Shown in pieces: positions 40,161 through 45,228 of a stretch of DNA of 45,228 nt (positions are counted from its first letter, which is position 1; each line of letters opens with the position of its first letter). A program made the translations under genes and the position numbers. Source of the stretch: Symbiodinium natans (Eukaryota > Sar > Dinophyceae > Suessiales > Symbiodiniaceae); contig CAJNDS010000985.1 in NCBI GenBank assembly GCA_905221605.1, positions 1 through 45,228 on the forward strand, given 5' to 3'. The notes below the pieces were generated by a model. That model was not told the origin of the DNA, did not search any database, and saw only the letters and a program-made list of their open reading frames with translations.

Positions 40161-40900
40161 CTTGAGTTCCGGACAAGCCTCGGCCACTTCCAAGTGGCCT
40201 TGCTGCGTGCGCCAAAGGCGTGGCCGCACCGCCCAGATAGCCTTGATGCCTGCCCAAGCCTCTCCTACAGCCCTGGCTTCCTTGCGCTGCAGGTTCCTTG
40301 CTTGGAGCGTGAGCTCAACAACCAAAGGCCACCTAAGGACGGCTGTGACAAGCCCGCCTTGCCCTAGTCCTACGAGGAACTGCGGACGAAACCCCGAAGC
40401 TTCCCTAAGAACCTTGGCACACGAAGTAAGCAAGTCGACCCTGATCCGCTTGATCTTCTTGGTCCCTGCGAGCCTGCCGGCCCCGCAATCAAAATGCGAG
40501 GCAAGCCCGTCGGTATCCTCAAACGGACCCCAACAACCCCTGACAGCCACAGAAACTCCAGGGAGGCTCGCTTGAAAGACGCGCCTGATTTCAGTCAGCT
40601 CTGCGTCCTGCTCTTTCCAACGCGCGTAGTCAAAGACAACCATGACGCGCACCGGAAGGGCTGCGACGACGCACACCGGCACAGCCGCGGCCTGGACACG
40701 GCCCGCAGGCTCTGGGACGGCGTCGTTGCCGACCGCCCAGGGCACGGGTCCGTCACCCTCAGTACCCTCTCCGAGGTACTGGTCCAGGTCGAAACCTCGG
40801 AGTTGGCCCGAAAGGCCCTCGAGATCTTTCGTCCTCGCCGCAAGGAGCGCATCCCGATCTTTGGGATTGCGGCTAAAACTGTCACCCAGCGTCGCTGAGC
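40161..40900 (-). pseudogene. Conserved unknown domain after RNase H, copy 2
   Basis: About 240 residues with VRVMVVFDYARWKEQDAEL, SVAVRGCWGPFEDTDGLASH, RPQFLVGLGQGGLVTAVL and WPLVVELTLQARNLQRKEAR. The glycine-rich GLGQGG after a strand resembles a nucleophile elbow or phosphate loop, but no catalytic residue is convincing. Well conserved between the copies. I do not recognise the family. Confidence 0.5.
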
Positions 40901-41497
40901 GCCCGCTAAGGCTCCTTATTTCGGACCCATCCATAAGGATTTCCGCAACCCACCGGACGAGTTTCGGATCCATTCCGATGTCCGACGTTTGCGCTCGGGT
41001 AAGGTTGGCATGATCTGTCCAACACAGAGTCCGAATAGAGCCAAACATGCGGCGTGTCGCCCGCTTTACCTCGAGCTGGGCAAACGCCTCCTGTATCAAG
41101 GGCGGCCAGTTTTGCTGCGCGGGGGTCAAGCTCTTTGAGTGCGTCATAAGCACTTTGAGCTGACTCAAGTCACGCGTCATCTGCACGACGCTGCCCCCTA
41201 CCGCGATGCCCGACGCATCCGCGATCTGCTCAAGGGGACACGACCCATCCGCAGCAGAGGCCTCATCGAAGGTAGCCAAATTGATGCGGTTCTGCATCAT
41301 GCGCTTAATCGCTTTAAAGGCTTTGCAACCCTCGGTGGCGGCTGAGCCCATCCCGCCTTCAGGAAAGACGGCGCCTGGCTTCTGCCACTGCCCTAAAATC
41401 TTGGCTGCGTGCCCATACTCAACAGGCAGGTAGCCGCGCAACCAATTTGCGCAACCCAAAAATTGCTGAATGTGAAGCTTCTCCCAGAGCGGGGGAA
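40901..41497 (-). pseudogene. RNase H domain, copy 2
   Basis: FLGCANWLRGYLPVEYGHAA marks the connection to the thumb. RNase H follows with EQIADASGIAVGGSVVQM, THSKSLTPAQQNWPPLIQEA, LCWTDHANLTRAQTSD and RSATLGDSFSRNP, keeping the Asp-Glu-Asp-Asp set. A one-base loss near 41497 (GGGGGAAG against GGGGGAAAG in copy 1) separates it from the thumb frame. Confidence 0.85.
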
Positions 41498-44400
41498 GTC
41501 AATCACCGCCTGACAACGCTCTTCGTCAGGCGAACTCCCGTCCCGCCCAATGTTGTGTCCTAGGAGCTTACCTTTGGAGACACAAACTTCGGCCTTACTG
41601 ATCCCAAAGGACCCAAACAAGATTGACTTATCAAGGAAACCCTCTAAGGAAACGAGGTGGTCGAGGAGGTGCGGGCACGCCTTAGGGTGCCGGGCGCGCA
41701 TATCTGCCGCGAGCTGCTCATAATAATAGTCCGTTGGAGGCTCCTCGATCATCTTATCGATGTCCCAGCTCTCCACGATATGATAGCTCGGGCAGCGCGC
41801 CGTGTCGACCGCGTCTGCTGGGCGCACAGCGTCACTTGCGCCTCTTTCAGCCGTGGCCGATCCCTCACGCCAGCCAGCCCAGCGTGGCCCCTTGCGCGTC
41901 CTAAAGACCGCGAGGCGTTCGGTGACGGGAACCTCATCGCTGCACGCAACGCTTTCCGCCACCCGCAAATCCCTCGTGTCCCAAAGACGCCACGCCTCAC
42001 CTGCGCGCTGAAGCAAGCACGTTTCGTAAGGCGCCTTCTCGACCGCCAGGGTCCCAAGGTCCTTCTGCGCAGGGCGCCTACCCCACACAGACGCGTAACC
42101 ACCCGGCGCCTCCCACCAGCTGTCGGCGCTTGGAAGGTGGTTCAAGCAAGTAAGCACTCCAGGCTCCTCAACAGGGCGCCCAACCGGGCCGCTCCCGCCC
42201 CACACCGAAGCGAGAACAGTCACCGCAGCAAGGACCGATATCACACCGATCCTGGCGCCGGTACGCAGCCGCCCAAAGGACCGCGCACACGAGGAACAAC
42301 CTTGGAAGCTTCTTGCCGCGGCCCTGGACGCGGACCCGCAAGCAAAGCACGGGTCATGGTCAACCGAAGCAACGGCGACCCCGCAATCCGCACATGCCTG
42401 CGGAGACGGCTCTGACTCGAACACCGTCTCAATCGCGCCACAACCACAAGCCGCAGTGCTGACGAGGCCGGAACGCACTTCCGCAACAACCTCGCCGGGC
42501 TGGAGAGAGTGATCACACTCTTGGGCTGCAAGCAAAACAAACCCTTTACCCTTTCCTGTGGGCCAGAGACCTGGCACAGCCTCAACCCCACACTCAACCG
42601 GAAGCACAACCTCGGACAGGGATCCCTCTGCGGAGACTCCTGACTCCCGCACGACTGGCACCAGCACCCCATCACCTGGCGAGAGCTCGAGCGGCTCTTC
42701 CCCGTCATAGCGGAGGAGCTCACGACTTCCGCCCCCAGGCTCGGTGCATGACGCGTCGTCCAGGCTAGACAACCGCGCTTCAAAGGCATAGGCCCTGTCC
42801 TTCCGAGTCCTACTGTGATCCTCACATCTGGGCATCCTGATTCCCAGCGTGTCGAGGACATGAAAGTCGGGACCCGGCCTGAATCCCAAGCCCATCCTTC
42901 CGGCGCAGTCCAGCGCTCTGCCGCCAAGGATAAGTCCGTGCCAATCGGACGTCCCTCTGGCAGCGATTTTGCACCGCACGAAAATCTCGGTGTTGGGGCG
43001 ACAGTCGTCCGCCGTTTTGCCTTCCAGCAGCGTGACGCGCAAGACTGCTGCCCCTTTCAGAGGAACCGGGGCTCCCGAAGCGATGCCATGCACATATTCG
43101 GGGTGGACCCACTTCTCAAGTCTCACGACCGGAAAGCCAGGATCCTCAGTGCCGATCCCAAGCTCTGCAGCCCGGTTCATCATGCCTACCACGAGTTCCT
43201 CAGTCACGTGGTTTGCGCCGGCGCAACCGTCAAGCATGCACTCGACCTTGCGGTCGAGGACCTGGACCACCGTTCTGTACTGGTAGCCTCCTGGCTCGTT
43301 GTCCGCCAGGTTCCACCAGTCCTTCGGCAGATCGTCCAAGGTGGCGAACTTGTCCCGCCCGCCCTTGCTTAACGGAAGCGCGTGCTGCTGCACCGCGGCG
43401 TGTCCTGCGGCTCCTAAGACGCCTGCCTGGACGCCTGAGCTGCCTATCTGGACACTGAACGCGGCGAAGGGGTTAGACATGGAAGCACCGGAGGGCGCGG
43501 CCCAGTTGGCAGGCAAGGCCGGCGTCCCTCCTGAGGTCGTCAGGTTGTGGACCATGTCGCAGCTGGCTCCTTTCTTGCACGCCCCATTCTTGGAGAAAAA
43601 GGGGCAAACAGTGCCTGGTGGCTTTGCCGCGCCTTTGGCCGCAGCCTTAGGCTTTGCGTTGGCTTTTGCTTTGCCACCTCCCTTCCCTTTGCCTTTACCT
43701 TTCGCAGTGGCCAAGGTTTGGTCACCCTTCTTGGCCGCGAGAGCTTTTCTGCGAAGCTCCTTGTCGTGGCTGTACGGGCAGGCATCCCCTTTCGGGCAAT
43801 TCCCATGATCGCGAAAGTGGAAGCAGATCTTCTTGTCCGCTCCTTTGCCAGCTCCCTTCGACGCAGCAGCAAACGTCTGGTCCGCGCCAGCTTTGGCCGC
43901 GGCAGCTGCTCCTTTCGCAGCAGCCTTCGCAGCGGCCTTGAGACTCTTAATCTCCTTCTGAGCCTCAGCCAGCGCGACCGCCGGGTCCGCGCTCTGCGAA
44001 CCGGTGGCCGTGTACACAGAGTGGGAAACAGCCCTGTGCGCTGCTTCTCTCTGCTCGTACTCCAGAACGACTTTGTGGCTCTCCTCCCAAGTCTGCGGTC
44101 CTCGCAACCCGCCATCCTTGGGGTCGCCAGGCCACAACCTTTTGTCGTTCCGGATCTCCTTTTGGAGATAAGGGGGCATCTTGCGGAGGTATGAGAGATA
44201 CAACTCTCGAGGGGCCTTCCCGAGACCTACTGCCTCAAGGTCCGCGATCGAGGCCTCAAACAAAGGCTCGAATTGGTGGCCTGTGAGCTTACCCTTAGCG
44301 AGAGAGGCGTGCTCACCATCCACGCGGACTTCTCTTTCCTCCCGCGATTCCCCGAACATCAAGTGTTTGTTCTTGATGCGGTCATACACCGCCTGTGGAT

Positions 44401-45228
44401 CTGAGAGAACCTCTCCCGATTTCCACGCTGCGCGGTACGCGTTCGTGTACGTCTTCATGCGCGAGCCGCGGCAGCGCCCGCGTAGCGCTAACAGCCTTTC
44501 GCGCGCACTCATACCGCGACAGTTGTTGGCCAGCGCGCAGACGTCCTCGAACTCCTCGTAGAACAGGACAACGTCTCGCGCGTCCGACTTGTCGTCGGTC
44601 AGCGTCGGCCACGTGAGGTCAGTTTTGACCGTAGTTATGGAGCTTTGCCCGCCCCTCTGCGCTAACGCTTCTTTCAGCGCCTCAGTTTGGGCGGCGAGTG
44701 CGGCGGCGAGATCGCCCGCCGGGTGTTGGGACCCGGTCTGCGAACCTCCGCCGTCTGAACCTCGCTTCAGGGCTTCTATCTCCATCTCTAGCGCAGCAAG
44801 CTTCGCGCGCAAAGGGGAATCGCCGTCCGTCGCGCCCAGGACACGGGCCGCGGAAGGACCACCTGCAACCTCAGCAGTGTGCAAACCTCCACGGTCCAAT
44901 CCTTCCCCCAACCCACTTGCAGTCAGCCCTGGGGAACGCGGCCCCACGGCTTCAACTGGCACATCGGACGGGGAGCTCCAAACCTTCTCTTGGCTCGAGC
45001 TTTCTTTTCCCCCTAACGCGAGGATAAGCTCCCCGATGCATTGGATTTCGCGCTGAATCTCCTCTGCGTCTTCGGGGTCCTCGCCACCGCGCAAAGCCGC
45101 GACCGAGAACCTGGTCCGCAGCCGACGGACCATCTTCGTAGGATGCCAGTCTCCGCCTATCTTGGAGAACTCATCCGCAAGGAGGGTGGCTTTGGTGCTT
45201 AAGGCGTCAAGGTCACGGGAGCTCACCG
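41498..45228 (-). pseudogene. Gag, protease-like, Cys-rich/transmembrane and RT thumb blocks, copy 2 (5' partial)
   Basis: One uninterrupted frame of more than 1,240 codons entering from the window edge. Gag with coiled coil (about 44770-44830). CCCH finger 1 CFHFRDHGNCPKGDACPYSH (about 43772-43834). CCCH finger 2 CPFFSKNGACKKGASCDMVH (about 43549-43608). Protease-like domain with LDGCAGANHVTEE (about 43200-43240) and LILGGRALDCAG. Cys pairs ACGCG, CADCG, CFACGS and CSSCARS (about 42290-42460). Transmembrane helix GVISVLAAVTVLASVWG (about 42195-42250). RT thumb HLVSLEGFLDKSILFGS and KLLGHNIGRDGSS (about 41530-41670). The thumb thus follows the protease region directly with no fingers or palm in between. 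The 5' end is outside the window. Confidence 0.85.

Larger units (their letters stand above)
30090..45228 (-). mobile_element. Giant Ty3-like LTR retroelement, copy 2 (5' end outside window)
   Basis: Same element as copy 1 in the same orientation, without the YR insertion or the inversion, so it shows the native order of blocks. It runs from the window edge inside Gag to its 3' LTR. Position 45228 corresponds to 28941 of copy 1, so about 1 kb (rest of Gag, leader and 5' LTR) is beyond the window. It lacks the 2'-phosphotransferase domain (1,007-bp deletion). It has single-base or few-base frameshifts near 31660, 32304, 32920, 37990 and 41497, and a 33-bp in-frame deletion in integrase. Confidence 0.88.

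Overview
The window looks like nuclear DNA of a dinoflagellate and consists almost entirely of nested retroelements. Four things point that way. First, two unrelated element families carry spliced-leader-like sequence (CATTTTGGCTC..AG or ATTTTGGCTCAAG) in their terminal repeats. Second, plant/alveolate-type telomere motifs (TTTAGGG) occur in the left flank. Third, the reverse transcriptase families have a dinoflagellate character. Fourth, GC is high and no bacterial operon signals are seen. Genus is not resolved. I found no convincing intact host gene, tRNA, rRNA or CRISPR.

Layout: 1-1115 is a composite satellite (AT-rich hairpin units alternating with a ~30-bp GC-rich minisatellite). 1116-5039 is degenerate sequence with one recognisable reverse-transcriptase pseudogene (about 2030-2790), a CTG run, a G-tract and interstitial telomere motifs. 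5040-29979 is copy 1 and 30090-45228 is copy 2 (cut by the window edge) of one very large LTR retroelement on the minus strand. They lie head-to-tail with two ~295-bp LTRs facing each other across an 8-bp microsatellite. Copy 1 is split by a 9,026-bp tyrosine-recombinase (YR) retrotransposon (6102-15127, plus strand) and carries a 5.3-kb inversion (16567-21855).

Pooling the two broken copies, the large element encodes in order: Gag with two CCCH zinc fingers; a retropepsin-like domain; a Cys-rich/transmembrane segment; RT thumb plus RNase H; an unknown domain; a zinc ribbon; integrase (HHCC, DDE, GPY/F); a methyltransferase-like relic; RT fingers/palm with YVDD; a GC-rich linker; a Tpt1/KptA-type RNA 2'-phosphotransferase domain; coiled coil; C2H2 and RanBP2-type zinc fingers; a transmembrane helix; a SWIM zinc finger; and a phospholipase-D-type phosphodiesterase. 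Two points stand out. The RT palm lies downstream of integrase, while its thumb/RNase H lies upstream. The RT palm also shares one uninterrupted reading frame with an RNA 2'-phosphotransferase. Adding the parts missing from each copy suggests a full-length element near 17 kb.

The inserted YR element has split direct repeats in the order A1 ... B1-A2-spacer-B2. Both A (92 bp) and B (172 bp) pairs are identical, and the unoccupied target site is preserved in copy 2, so its ends can be placed to the base. It carries a small coiled-coil ORF, an intact 676-aa tyrosine recombinase, a frameshifted CCCH-finger gag, a C5-methyltransferase-like domain, and a frameshifted RT/RNase H. Recombinase comes first in the order. 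Identical repeats around broken gag/pol suggest recent mobilisation in trans, or indel errors in the assembly.
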